A stretch of DNA of 64,000 nucleotides, from positions 896,551,309 through 896,615,308 of the forward strand of contig CM066035.1 in NCBI GenBank assembly GCA_033557465.1, in the 5' to 3' direction. Each line of letters opens with the position of its first letter. Position 1 is the stretch's first letter. Below the pieces are notes generated by a model, which was not told the DNA's origin, did no database searches, and saw only the letters and a list, made by a program, of their open reading frames with translations. Below, piece by piece: positions 11,270-21,299 of this stretch. Origin of the DNA: Ichthyophis bannanicus (Eukaryota > Chordata > Amphibia > Gymnophiona > Ichthyophiidae). Both the position numbers and the translations under genes were made by a program.

Positions 11270-11470
11270 GCTACAAACGCAACTGAAGAGGGAGAGTCAC
11301 AAAGGCAAGAAGGCAGCAATGCAGGCTCAGTGGGATGCTCCCAAAAGCTTTCCTATTGGATGCTGGGGAGCGTTCCCATGTGGACTCCGTCGGTACCAAC
11401 ATCACCCATATGTGAAGACTAAATTCCTGATGTTCCTGGAGATCACCTGTTACAGGTGAGTAACTACATT
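11270..11470 (+). repeat. DIRS D1 3' inverted terminal repeat
   Basis: Inverted complement of the 5' repeat seen in D3-D7, with GGGATGCTCCCAAAAGCTTT and CATATGTGAAGACTAAATTCC, followed by the 3' extension CACCTGTTACAGGTGAGTAA. The element ends near 11470. Confidence 0.85.
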
Positions 11471-11585
11471 TTCTCTTAGTCTTAAATGAGTTACATTGTA
11501 GCTTCATTGCGTGTCTCCTAGTCTTTCTACTTTTTTGGAGGAGTAAACAACCGATCTATGTTTACCCGTTCTACTCTATTCATTA
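11471..11585 (-). mobile_element. CR1 LINE fragment, antisense
   Basis: About 110 bp matching the antisense CR1 segment at 33925-34030 (TTAGTCTTAAATG, then CCGATCTATGTT). It lies between the D1 3' end and CR1 copy c. Confidence 0.65.
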
Positions 11586-12282
11586 ATGAAAACTATAAGT
11601 CGGTTAGTCTAACCTCTGTGGTGCGTAAATTATTGGAAACGTTGCTAAAAGAGAGAATAGTGAGGTTTCTGGAGTCCAATGGATTGCAGGATCCATGGCA
11701 GCATGGGTTTACCAGAGCCAGATCTTGTCAGACAAATATGATTTCTTTGACTGGGCAACAAGGGAGCTGGATCAAGGGAGAGCCCTAGATGTGGTATACT
11801 TAGATTTCGGTAAAGCCGTTGACACTGGTCCGCACAGGTAACTTATAAACAAACTGAACACCCTAGGGATGGACCCTAAAGTTATTGTTTGGGTTAGAAA
11901 TTGGTTGAGTGGGAGGCAGCAAAGAGTGCAGGTAAATAGAACTCATTCTGAGGAGGAGGAGGTGGTTACCAGTGGAGTGCCCCAAGGATCTGTCCGTGGT
12001 CCGATTCTTTTTAACATCTTTGTTAGTGATATTGCGGAAGGGCTTTTGGGTAAGGTTTGCCTGTTTGCGGATGATACCAAAATCTGCAATAGATTAGATA
12101 CCCAGGAAGGAGTAGATAACATGAGGGATCTAGCTAAGCTTGAAGAATGGTCTAGAATTTGACATCTGAGATTTAATGCTAAAAGATGCAGGGTCATGCA
12201 TTTGGGCTGCAAAAATCCAAGGGAGTGGTACAATGTAGGGGTGAAGTACTTCTGTCCACAAAAGAAGAGGGGGACCTGGGTT
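11586..12282 (+). mobile_element. CR1 LINE, copy c, left part
   Basis: RT-coding CR1 sequence with TSVVRKLLETLLKERIVRFLE (11558-11788 frame), VYLDF.KAVDT, VRNWLSGRQQRVQVN and GVPQGSVRGPILFNIFVSDI, then the catalytic FADDTKI (11869-12162). The frame breaks at 12162. The copy is interrupted at 12282 by hAT-B and continues at 16881 in the same order. Confidence 0.87.
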
Positions 12283-12469
12283 CAGGGGCGGTTCTATAAT
12301 GAGACGGAGTGAGGCGGCAGCCTCCTCAGGTGGCGATGTTTTTCAGGGCAGCAAAAATGTCACCTAAAACAGCGAAGTGGCTTCCACCTCACTCTGCCTT
12401 CTGTTATTCAAAAAATTAAATCTAAATGGACTAGCTGCTGTCGCTGCCATTTCTTCTCCCAGCAGCGGC

Positions 12470-12900
12470 AGAATCAGCCTTCCGCGCCCCCCCCCCCCAC
12501 TGCCCCATTTCAGAGGTAAAGCTGGCTCTTGTGTCTGGTCACGCTTTTAAGTCCCTGCTGGTTCTGCCCCCCTCTGACGCGAATGGCATTATCAGAGGGG
12601 GGTGGGAGCCATTGGGATTTTGCAAGCATGCTGGAATCGCAAGAGCTAGCATCTTTCTTTTCAAAGTTGATGGTTCGTTGCTGCTGCTTGTTCTTGGAGC
12701 TGGACAAGCAGCAGCAACAAACCATCATCTTTGAAAGCAAAGGTGCTGGCTCTTACGATTCCGGCATGCATGCAAGACCCTGATGGCTCCCATCCTCTCT
12801 GATGCCGTTCCCTTCAGAGGGGGAAGAGGGTGGAACCAGCAGGTACTTATGAGCTTGCCAAGTCGCAAAAGCCTGTGCTTTTGTTTTCCTGCTGCCACTG
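12470..12900. repeat. Foldback (long inverted repeat) inside hAT-B
   Basis: Arms at about 12470-12694 and 12704-12900 are reverse complements of each other with roughly 80% identity by eye near the centre (about 12699), where TTGCTGCTGCTTGTTC faces GACAAGCAGCAGCAA. The matching blocks CCTGCTGGTT and GGAACCAGCAGG mark the outer arms. Short ORFs on both strands here are by-products. Confidence 0.75.
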
Positions 12901-13057
12901 CTGATGCTGATAGACAGGAAGAGAGGTGGACAGGAGGGGACAGGAGGACAAATGCTTGGGGGGAGGGGGGGAAGCAGGGAGACAAATTCTGGACCAGGGC
13001 CGGCATTACCTAAGCTGCGTAAGTGCGTCAGAGGGTGCCAACGTCACGAGGTTCTGT

Positions 13058-13285
13058 TGCTAGCCGCCCACTCCCCATTTAGTATGGCCTGCAAAGCCAC
13101 GGTGGCCTAGTGGAGAGCCTGCCCGCAGGACACGCTACTCGTGCAGGCAGAAAGCTGTGATTAGCGATTGCGGTCTCTCACAGCCTTCTGCCCACGGAAG
13201 CAGCATGTCCTGTGAGCAGGCCCTCCTCTAGGCTGCTGACGCTCCACAGGCCATTCTGAATGGGGAGTGGGGGCTGCCGGCCAGC
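13058..13285. repeat. Second foldback inside hAT-B
   Basis: Arms at about 13058-13163 and 13185-13285 pair in inverted orientation: CCCACTCCCCATTTAGTATG faces CATTCTGAATGGGGAGTGGG, and AGCCTGCCCGCAGGACA faces TGTCCTGTGAGCAGGCC. Identity is about 78% by eye. Confidence 0.7.
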
Positions 13286-13559
13286 TACAGCGCCTCCTGA
13301 TCTCAGCTCCTGCTGGCAGGCTGTATTTCGCTGGGCCGCAGTTACGGCTTGCACAGCCCCCACAGGCAGAAGGGTGTGGGAGGCAACTATCGTGGCCCAG
13401 AGAAGCAGAGCCTGCACAGTGGATCAGCACGTCCTGCAGTCGAGCTATCCAAGGCCAGCTGTGCTCTGCCACTCTGGGCTTGGATCACGGCCTGCACAGC
13501 CCCTGCTCATGGGACATGCTGCTCCGTGGGCAGGCGCTGCCTCTTGTACATAAATGGGG

Positions 13560-14340
13560 GGAATGAACATGAGGAGGCATTGGGAGGTGATGTGAATGGG
13601 CATAGGGAGTCAGATGGGAGATTCTGGGTGCAGCACGGGGAATAGGGAGGCAGCAGGAATAAGATTGAGGTGGGGGGCTAGGTAGATACTGGACATGGAA
13701 ATGGGCATAGGGAGAGGCAAGGAGGGGTGATGTGGTGATGTTGGCCAGGGAGTTATAGAGAGACTTTGGGGAAAATGCTGGACTTGTGGAGGGGGAAGAC
13801 AGAGGGGAGATGCTGTACACTGGGTAAGGAGAGAAGGAAATGCAAGACATTGGGGTAATAAGGGGAGAGAGAGGAGAGAAGACGGACATTAGGTAAATAG
13901 GTTGAGAAAGAGACGGAAAGACGGTGAACATAGGAGTAATAAGGTGGGGATGGGATGGTATGGTATGGTATGGAGATAGGCTGGTGCAGGAGGGATAGGA
14001 AAAGAGATGTCAGATATGGAAAGAAAGAGAGAGAGAGTGGAGGTACTGGATGGAGAGAAAGAGAAAGACACTGGATGGGTGATGAGATGTTAGACATGGA
14101 GAGTGAGCAAAGACTGGGGAATAATGGACTAGTGAAGAAGATCTGGGGAATGGAAGGACTGGGGTGAAGACTGAAGAGCGGTAGGTAGATGGCATGTAAA
14201 AGAGGAAGATTGAGAACTGGATAGTAAATAGTAGTAAAATCTGAGTGGCCAGAGAGAGAAATAAATGGAAGAAGGGAGGAAAAATATCAATATCCAAGAT
14301 GGAAGGAAGGGAAGAAAACAAAAGGAGAGGCAATAAATGG
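13560..14340. repeat. Purine-rich degenerate repeat tract in hAT-B
   Basis: Strongly G/A-biased stretch of about 780 bp made of loosely repeated phrases such as GGAGATGCTG, AGACATTGG and GAGAGAAGACGGACATT, plus GGTATGGTATGGTATGG at about 13960. It looks like a decayed minisatellite and gives no plausible protein. Confidence 0.6.
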
Positions 14341-15075
14341 TAGATCATCAGTGTTGCACCGCATGCAGTGTCTGGCTTCTTGGGCTTTAGTTTAATTTTT
14401 GTCTACTTATTTTTATTTTTGCTTTAGGTTATCGTCACTCTATTCTCGGCGAGGGTCTGTGTTCTGAGTGTATGACTGAGGCCAGATGTTCTGTTAAGAT
14501 GGAGTTTGTATGCAGGGATGTATACTATCGTAATTTGACTTGTTCAGCCTTTCAATAGATGTATGGATGTTCTAGGACCCCCTGCAGTATTTATAGTGCT
14601 GCATTTTTCTGGGTAGGCCCCTTGTATGAATTTTGGAAGTTTATGCTGGTATGGTATGGTTGATTTGGCCTTGTAGATCAGTGATTTTTGTAGGGTTTTG
14701 TATTAGTTTGCAATATGCCTGGTACTGGAGAATGTTTGTTAGTGAAAAGATCAGAATCAGAATGTTTTTTAATATATTGAACTCTGTGGGTGAATGTTCT
14801 ACCTCTGCTCTGCACCCATTATCGAGGGAGAGGTTTCTGTGGTTGCAGAATATATATTCAAAAAGAAAGAACTGCAATGCAATTTATAACAAAATATAAT
14901 TCGGTATTATAAACTGTGCTGTGATTCTTGCAAGCATCTTGCATTTCCTCTTTTTTCAGAGGGTAGGAAGTGCTGTATTGGGGCACCAAGTCGTTATGTG
15001 GAAGTGGGAGGTGCTGCATGGTGCTGTTGAGCCCCTCTTGTTTGGCATATTTAGCAGTTTGTTTCCTAAGCTTTG

Positions 15076-15371
15076 CGCTGTTAACATATGAACAAAAGAA
15101 CAGAAATGCCATACTGGGTCAGACTAAGGTCCATCAAGCCCAGTATCCTGTTTCCAACAGTGGCCAATCCAGGTCACAAGAACCTGGCAGGTTCCCAAAA
15201 AGGCACACAGGTTCCACAATGCCTGTCTTGGGGCAACCAGTGGATTTCTTGGGTCCTCAATAGTTTATGGACCTTTCCTCCAGGAACTTGTCCAAACTTT
15301 TTTTTTTTTAAACCCAGCTACACTAACAGCTTTTGCTACATCCTTTGGTAACTAATTCCAGAGTTTGATTA
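15076..15371 (-). mobile_element. CR1 LINE 3' end, antisense, inside hAT-B
   Basis: Antisense CR1 3' end with the shared phrases TACTGGGTCAGACTAAGG, CAAGCCCAGTATCCTGTTTC and GGAACTTGTCCAAACTTTTT, matching 33630-33900 and the complement of 48900-49080. Short 5'-truncated insertion. Confidence 0.8.
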
Positions 15372-16326
15372 TGCGGGGCTATAGGCTAACTGCCGGGAGT
15401 TTATTACATCCTCCTGCAATTACTGCATTTCAATGTGGCAAAACGGCTGCCGGTGCAACTAACTCAGGTGTCATTAGTTTCATTCACTCTACTTGTGCTG
15501 AGCTATTATGTTAACTTCTGCCAACAATACAGATGTCTGTGTGTGAGAATTCTTTCTCTTGCCTCACTCTGCAGTAAAGTATAATTTTGAGAGAGAAGTC
15601 CTGTAAACAGAGTAATGAGTAAAAACAATTTTTGTCTACATATGTCTGTTTTTAGTTTGTACTGATCTTCACCAAGTAGGGAATATATCTCTATTCTGCA
15701 TATATGACTGAGGCTGTGTGTTCTGTTAGCATGGAGTTTCTATGTATGGAGCTGTAGTAATCCGGCTTGTTCAGTTTTCTGAATAGGAATATGGATGTTC
15801 TAGGGCCCACTGCAATATTTGTGCTGTCCTTTTCTGGGTATGCTCCATGTTGTGTGAAGTTTAGTGCTGTTATGGAATAGTAGATTTGCTCTATGGGTCC
15901 TGCACTCTTGGTTCTTGATATAGTCAAGTGTAGGGTGCTGGTTGAGGGGATACTGAAATATGGTTTGTCTCAGAGATTTGCAGTTTTGCGTTCTTTACGC
16001 TGCCAGACTGAAATTCAAAATATTTTGTAAGTTTAGATACAAGAAAATTTCAAATTTTAAGGTAACAACTCAGTTTAATTTTGTTTAGTAGCCTGAAAAT
16101 GTCACTGCTGATGATGAATTTTGGACTTTTCCAGCTTTGGAGTTTGTACATAGGGATCTTTACTGTAGTAATCTGAATTGTTCAGCTTTTCAAATTAGTG
16201 TTGGATGTTCCAGGGACTGCTGTAGTATTTACAGTGATTCTTTTTTTGGGTAGGCTCCTTATGTGAGTATTTGGATGTTGGTGCTGGTATGGTATCCTCG
16301 GTGACTTTTGTAGGGTTTTGTATTTT

Positions 16327-16438
16327 ATGGAAGGTTAAGTGACTTGCCAGAGGCCACAAGGAGTGCTAGTGGGAATTGAACCCTGGTCTCCTGATTCCTA
16401 AGCCAGTATCCTAACCATTAGGCTACTCCTCCACTCCT
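16327..16438 (-). mobile_element. CORE-SINE fragment, antisense, inside hAT-B
   Basis: CORE and tRNA-head part only: GGTTAAGTGACTTGCCAGAG, GGAATTGAACCC (box B complement) and CTAACCATTAGGCTACTCC (box A complement). It interrupts module C of hAT-B. The L2-type tail is missing. Confidence 0.75.
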
Positions 16439-16880
16439 CTGAATTCACAGTATGCCTGGTACAGGAGAACGTTTTAGAGAGATGGCCAGAATCAGACTTT
16501 ATTTATTTTTTTTAAGATATTGAGTTCTGTGGTCGAATGTCCTAGTTCTGCTCTTCACCCGTTGTTGAGGGAGGGACTTCTGTGAATGCAAAATATATAT
16601 TCAAATAGAAAAAGCAAGAACCATACAACAGTTTATCACAACAAAATAAAAATTAGTTATAATTTGGTAATATAAATTGTGCTGTGGTTTTCGCTCTTTT
16701 AGTTCCTTGGTGTGCAAACATCTTTTTATTTTCTCCACATTATCTAATTAGCTTTTTGATTTGATTCAGTTGCAGACTGCAGTTTTGAGAGAGGCCCACC
16801 CCCCCATGGCTCCAGGGGAGGGGGGGGGGGTGCCATCTCCTCCCTCACCTCAGGCAGCAGATTGCCTTGAGCTGCCCCTG

Positions 16881-17242
16881 CCTGGGTGTGGTTGTTTCTG
16901 ACTGTCTTAAAGTAGCTAAACAGGTAGAAAAGGTAACTGTGGAAGCCAGAAGGATGCTTGGGTGTATAGGGGGAGAGGAATGGCCAGTAGAAAAATGGAG
17001 GCGATTGTGCCCCCTGTATGTCTCTTCTCTGATCTCATTTGGAGTATTGTGTGCAATTCTGGAGACCATATCTTCAAAAGGATATAAACGGGTTGGAATC
17101 GGTGCAGAGGGTGGCTACTAAAATATTTAGTGGTCTTTGTTATAAAGCATATGCATGTCACTATTTAGTTACAATTTAAGCTTTCAAGTTGCAATGTGGA
17201 GGTTTTTTCAGTTTTAAAGCATATGAGGACAGACTTAGTCTT
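16881..17242 (+). mobile_element. CR1 LINE, copy c, right part
   Basis: Continues copy c from the LGVVVSD region through AKQVEKVTVEARRMLGCIG and FGVLCAILETISSKG to about 17242. A short internal partial duplication around AAAGCATATG (17146 and 17217) is visible. It ends where the A/T-rich L2 tail begins. Confidence 0.82.
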
Positions 17243-18431
17243 ATTATTTATTTTTTTTAGGTTTATACCGCACTATTCATGATCAGCACGGTTTACAAGA
17301 GAACAACATTGTACATAGAACAGTTAACATAAAATATAAGTTATATGGAACATGTAACAGAATTACATAGAACAGATGAGCAAGGAAACCAATAACTATT
17401 TACAATAAGTAAACATTAGGAGATCATACACAGTAGGATAACTATTTACAGTCTGAAAGACTCTTGAGCATGAGATTGATGTGCAAGGATTTAAGTTACA
17501 TAGTCAAAAACAAGATGGAATAGGCGTGTTTTTTAATTTCTTTGCGAAAGGTGGCTAAATCTGAAATGAGACGAATATGGGGAGATAGGGAGTTCCATAG
17601 TTGCGGGCCAAAGCCGGAGAAAGCTCTGTTGGCAAATTGGGAGCTTTTTCTAGATACGGAGGGGGTGGTGAGAGTATTTGTCATATTTGTTCTCCTTGTT
17701 CTATTGTCGGGTCCAGTGTAGGCGGTCTTCCAATGAGGGTGCAGATAGGTGATGGAGGATTTTAAAAGTAATTAGGAGAGATGTGTATTTTAGTCGACTG
17801 CTTATTGGTAGCCAGTGGAGATGAATTAGCAGAGGTGTTACGTGTTTGTATCTTGAAGCTCCATAAATGGTTCTTGCAGCCGTATTCAGAGCTAACTGCA
17901 AAGGCTGGAGTGAATATCCAGGAAGCCCATGCAGGATGATGATGATTGCATAGTCAAAGAGAGAAGTGATAATGGCTTTGAAAACAGTGTGGAAGTCAGT
18001 AGGTTCGAGTAGGGAACGGAGGTGCCAGAGGGAACGTGTATTATAGTATACAGCCTTTGTGATGTTTATATGGGACTCCAAGTTTAAGGACTGGTCCAGA
18101 GTGACGCCGAGATATCTGACCTTCCGATTAGACTTTAGTTCAGCATTTTTAACCTTTAGGGAGGATGGAGCTATGAAAGTTTGGATTTTTGTAACAGAGG
18201 ATTTCAGACTTTTTGTAGTTTACTTTGAGGTTGTGAATCTCTAGCCAATCGGAGACAGCATTGAAACAGTCGATTATATTAGTGAAGTTTGGGTTCTCTG
18301 TTGAGAAAGGTGTATAGAGGAGCACATCATCTGCATAGATGTGATAATGAATGCCGAAGGACTGTATGATTGTACATATTGGTTGTAAATATATGTTAAA
18401 TAAGAGTGCAGATAGGGAAGAGCCTTGCGGA
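17243..18431 (-). mobile_element. L2 LINE, copy 3, segment 1 (3' part)
   Basis: Antisense L2 with its tail and hairpin (TATACCGCAC...GCACGGTTTACA) at 17243-17300, then RT C-terminal residues: NRAFSGFGPQLWNSLSPHIR (17496-17684) and VTPLLIHLHWLPISSRLKY with NTAARTIYGASR (17701-18081), up to the IYADDVLLY region at about 18330. Broken at 18431 just after CCTTGCGGA, where a CR1 is inserted; it continues at 18936 and again at 23179. Confidence 0.85.
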
Positions 18432-18935
18432 ACAATTCTGGATACCGCACCTTCAAAAGGATATAAACAGGATGGAGTCAGTACAGAGGGTGGCTACTAA
18501 AATGGTTAGTGGTCTTCATTATAAAACATATGTGGACAGACTTAAGGCTCTTATTATGTACACATTAGAGGAAAGGTGGGTAGAGGTGATAATGATTGAG
18601 ACGTTTAAATACCTCCATGGCATAAATGCACAGGGGGAGAGCCTCTTTTGATTGAAAACAAGTACTGCTATGAGGGGACATGGGATGAGGGTGAAAGGGG
18701 ATAGATTCAGGAGTGATAGATGGAAATATTTCTTTACAGAAATAGTGGTGGATCCGTGGAATAGTCTCCCAGTGGAGGTAGTAGAGATGAGGACAGTATC
18801 TGAATTCAAAAAGGCATGGGACAAGCACAGAGGATCTCTAAAGGAAAAAAGGGGACTGTTGTAGTTGTTGATATGGAAGGACAGACTAGATAGGCCATGT
18901 GGTCTTTTTCTGTCATCATGTTTGTGTTTCTGTGT
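18432..18935 (+). mobile_element. CR1 LINE, copy d, in L2 copy 3
   Basis: 5'-truncated CR1 of ~500 bp: PHLQKDINRMESVQRVATKM, GLHYKTYVDRLKALIMYTLEE, a TGA at about 18649, then WNSLPVEVVEMRTVSEFKKA and the AGATAGGCCATGTGGTC tail. L2 sequence is contiguous across it within a few bases. Confidence 0.87.
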
Positions 18936-19115
18936 TTCTTTAGTTTGCTGATAAATATCAGAAGTTTGATTGCCCGTCCAAACTTGTTGTTGTCGATCTG
19001 TTAGATATGATCTACACCATTCTAGAGCTGTACTTTGGATGCCTTTAAGCTTGAGTAGCTTGATCAAATGACTGTGACAGACTGTATCAAAGGCTGCAGC
19101 AATATCCATGAAAAT
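18936..19115 (-). mobile_element. L2 LINE, copy 3, segment 2
   Basis: RT palm part of L2 copy 3: FMDIAAAFDTVCHSHLIKLL, KGIQSTALEWCRSYLTDRQQ. It joins segment 1 on one side and segment 3 on the other, the latter interrupted by CR1 copy e with hAT-A. Confidence 0.87.
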
Positions 19116-20355
19116 AAAAGACAAAAGTGGAAGTAAGGATGTGGTTGAAAATTACAGGCTGGTTAGTTTAACTTTGGTGGTGAGTAAATTATTGGAAACG
19201 CTGCTGAAAGAGAAAATAGTGAGGTTTCTGGAGTCCAGCGGATTACAGGATCCGAGGCAGCATGGATTCACCAGAGGCAGGTCTTGTCAGACAAATCTGA
19301 TTGATTTCTTTGACTGGGTGACCAGGGAGTTGGACCGAGGGAGAGCTCTAGATGTGGTGTATTTAGATTTCAGTAAAGCCTTTGACACTGTTCCTCACAG
19401 GCGACTTATAAACAAACTGAGCACCCTAGGGATGGACCCTAAAGTTACTGCTTGGCTTAGAAATTGGTTGGGTGGGAGGCGACAAAGAGTACAAGTAAAT
19501 GGAGCTCACTCTGAGGAGAAGGATGTTACCAGTGGTGTGCCCCAGGGATCTGTCCTTGGTCCGATTCTTTTTAACATCTTTGTTAGTGATATAGCGGAAG
19601 GGCTGTCTGATAAGGTTTGCCTCTTTGCAGATGATACCAAAATCTGCAATAGAGTAGACACCCAGGAAGGTGTAGATAACATGAGGAGGGATCTAGCTAA
19701 GCTTGAAGAATGGTCTAGAATTTGGCAACTGGGATTTAATGTTAAAAAATGTAAGGTCATGCATTTGGGCTGCAGCAATCCAAGGGAGCAATACAGTATA
19801 GGAGGTGAAGTACTTTTGTCCACTAAAGAAGAGCGGGACCTAGGCGTGGTTGTGTCTGATGATCTTAAAGTAGCTAAACAGGTAGAAAAGGCGACGGCAA
19901 AAGCTAGAAGGATGCTTGGGTGCATACGGAGAGGAATGACTAGCAGAAAAAAGGAGGTGATAATGCCTCTGTATAAGTCTTTGGTGCGACCTCATTTGGA
20001 GTATGGTGTGCAATTCTGGAGACCGCACCTTCAAAAGGATGTGAACAGGATGGAGTCGGTGCAGAGGGTGGCTACTAAAATGATTAGTGGGCTTCATTAT
20101 AAAGCATATGAGGACAGACTTAAGGATCTTAATATGTACACCTTAGAGGAAAGGCGGGATAGAGGTGATATGATTGAGATGTTTAAATACCTCCATGGCA
20201 TAAATGTTCAGGGGGAGAGCCTCTTTCAATTGAAAGCAAGTTCTGCTACGAGGGGACATGGGATGAGGGTGAAGGGAGATAGATTCAGGAGTGATATGCA
20301 GAAATATTTCTTTACGGAAAGAGTAGTGGATCCATGGAATAGTCTCCCAGTGTAG
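19108..20355 (+). pseudogene. CR1 reverse transcriptase, long open frame (415 codons)
   Basis: RT of CR1 copy e. In order: VSKLLETLLKEKIVRFLESS, the CR1 CQTNLIDFFDWVTRELD motif, YLDFSKAFDTVPHRRLINKL (catalytic Asp), GVPQGSVLGPILFNIFVSDI, the FADDTKICNR catalytic box (DNA about 19624-19640), YGVQFWRPHLQKD and YTLEERRDRGDMIEMFKYLH. It ends SLPV at a TAG where copies a and d read GAG, a nonsense change that removes the last ~30 residues. The first seven or so residues come from antisense L2. The endonuclease half is absent, so it cannot act alone. Confidence 0.9.
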
Positions 20356-20473
20356 GTGGTAGAGATGAGGACAGTAACTGAATTCAAAAAAGCATGGGAC
20401 CATCACAGAGGATCTCTAAAGGTAAAAAGTGGACTGTTGTAGTTGTTGTTATGGAAGGACAGACTAGATAGAC
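19116..20473 (+). mobile_element. CR1 LINE, copy e, left part
   Basis: 5'-truncated CR1 starting at KSGSKDVVENYR, with the RT ORF described below, interrupted in its 3' tail by hAT-A. Its last bases before hAT-A are AGATAGAC, repeated at 23123, where the tail resumes with CATGTGGTC and ends near 23178. Confidence 0.9.
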
Positions 20474-21299
20474 CAGTGATGGCTAACCTTTTTGAGCCCG
20501 AGTGCCCAAACTGCCGCACAAAACCAAAGAATTTCCTCAAAGTGCCAGCACGTCATTTGCATAAGTGGTCTTATTTGCATAAATATTTGCATAATGTTAC
20601 CATACACTAACTTTTAGTAAACATGTCTCTTAATGAGTGTATGGATAAAGAAAGACTAAAAGATTTCTACATTACTATAATCCAGTGCCAACCGCCAGGC
20701 ACATTAGGAACTACTACAAACGCTGCCCATTTAGAACCCATAGCAAACCCGCCGTATCCTGACAGCATTACCAGGACTCACAAAGCACCATACCCTACCT
20801 ATCAAAAGGCAACACTGCAAATATTAAACCAATACATTTCAGAGAATACTGGGGAAAGAGAACAAGTGGCAACGTCAAATAGGAATTTCCTCTTGTACCA
20901 AACAAAGCGCAGATGTTAATGATGCACATTTCCCAGAGCTGACATATTCCAGTTAATAAATTCAAAATAAAGAGATATCTTTCTACCTTTTGTGCATTTT
21001 TTTTCAGTTGCAATTGGTCCAGCCACCTTCTTCTGGTTTCTTCATGTTTTCTGCTAACTCTCCATCGTCTGCTGTCCATTTGTCCTTTCTTCTCTCTTCT
21101 AGTTTTTTTTCCATTCTCTCTCTCTCTACATCTGCTTTAACATACTAATCTTTCTCCTTTTGCTCTTTCCTCATTCCTATTTCATCCACACAAATTTTAC
21201 CCCTCCATCCTCAATCCCCAATTACTCTCCCAATACCTGGCCAATTGTAGATTTTTCATCCCTCCTACACAAAATATTTTTCCCCTCTCCATTTTACTC

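Larger units (their letters stand above)
5099..11470 (+). mobile_element. DIRS retrotransposon D1, old copy with four insertions
   Basis: Degraded tyrosine-recombinase retrotransposon lacking its 5' ITR and most of gag. DIRS pieces are at about 5099-5367 (gag 3' end and RT start), 5653-5799, 6094-6332, 6958-7386 (RT with YLDD) and 9063-11470 (RNase H, bridge, recombinase, internal complementary region, 3' ITR). The gaps are a SINE (+), a SINE (-), a CR1 (+) and an L2 (-). Piece order and DNA match D4 and D6, which shows that one original copy was split. It is probably the oldest DIRS here, judging by insertions and ORF decay. Confidence 0.88.
14440..16790 (+). repeat. Three diverged direct-repeat modules in hAT-B
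   Basis: Three related copies lie in the same orientation: A about 14440-14945, B about 15675-15960, C about 16120-16735. Shared landmarks are CTGTTAAGATGGAGTTTGTA-like starts, GGATGTTCTAGG.CC, TTTTCTGGGTAGGC and, in A and C, TTTTGTAGGGTTTTGTATT, GCCTGGTAC.GGAGAA and ATATATATTCAAA. Copy C is split by a SINE, and a CR1 fragment lies between A and B. No coding potential recognised. Confidence 0.65.
12283..16880. mobile_element. hAT-like DNA transposon hAT-B, non-autonomous, 4.6 kb
   Basis: Begins CAGGGGCGGTTC and ends with the complement of CAGGGGCAGCTC, a short terminal inverted repeat. It is flanked by CCTGGGTT (12275-12282) and CCTGGGTG (16881-16888), an 8-bp duplication with one mismatch, the size expected for hAT. 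The host CR1 is contiguous across it. I find no transposase reading frame. Inside are two foldback repeats, a purine-rich degenerate repeat tract, three diverged copies of a longer module, a CR1 fragment and a SINE fragment. Superfamily assignment rests on duplication length and the CAG...CTG ends. Confidence 0.75.

Noticed and set aside
12996..13060. A further DNA transposon end nested in hAT-B (CAGGGCCGGCATTACC)
   Set aside because: It resembles a hAT-type end but I could not find a matching inverted end or duplication.
13485..14348. Several Ser/Leu/Pro-rich antisense frames of 100-150 codons
   Set aside because: They are translations of the purine-rich repeat tract in hAT-B; there is no start context or domain.
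20623..20919. 98-codon frame in hAT-A as a transposase remnant
   Set aside because: I see no hAT dimerisation or catalytic motif, and a short frame of this size is expected by chance.
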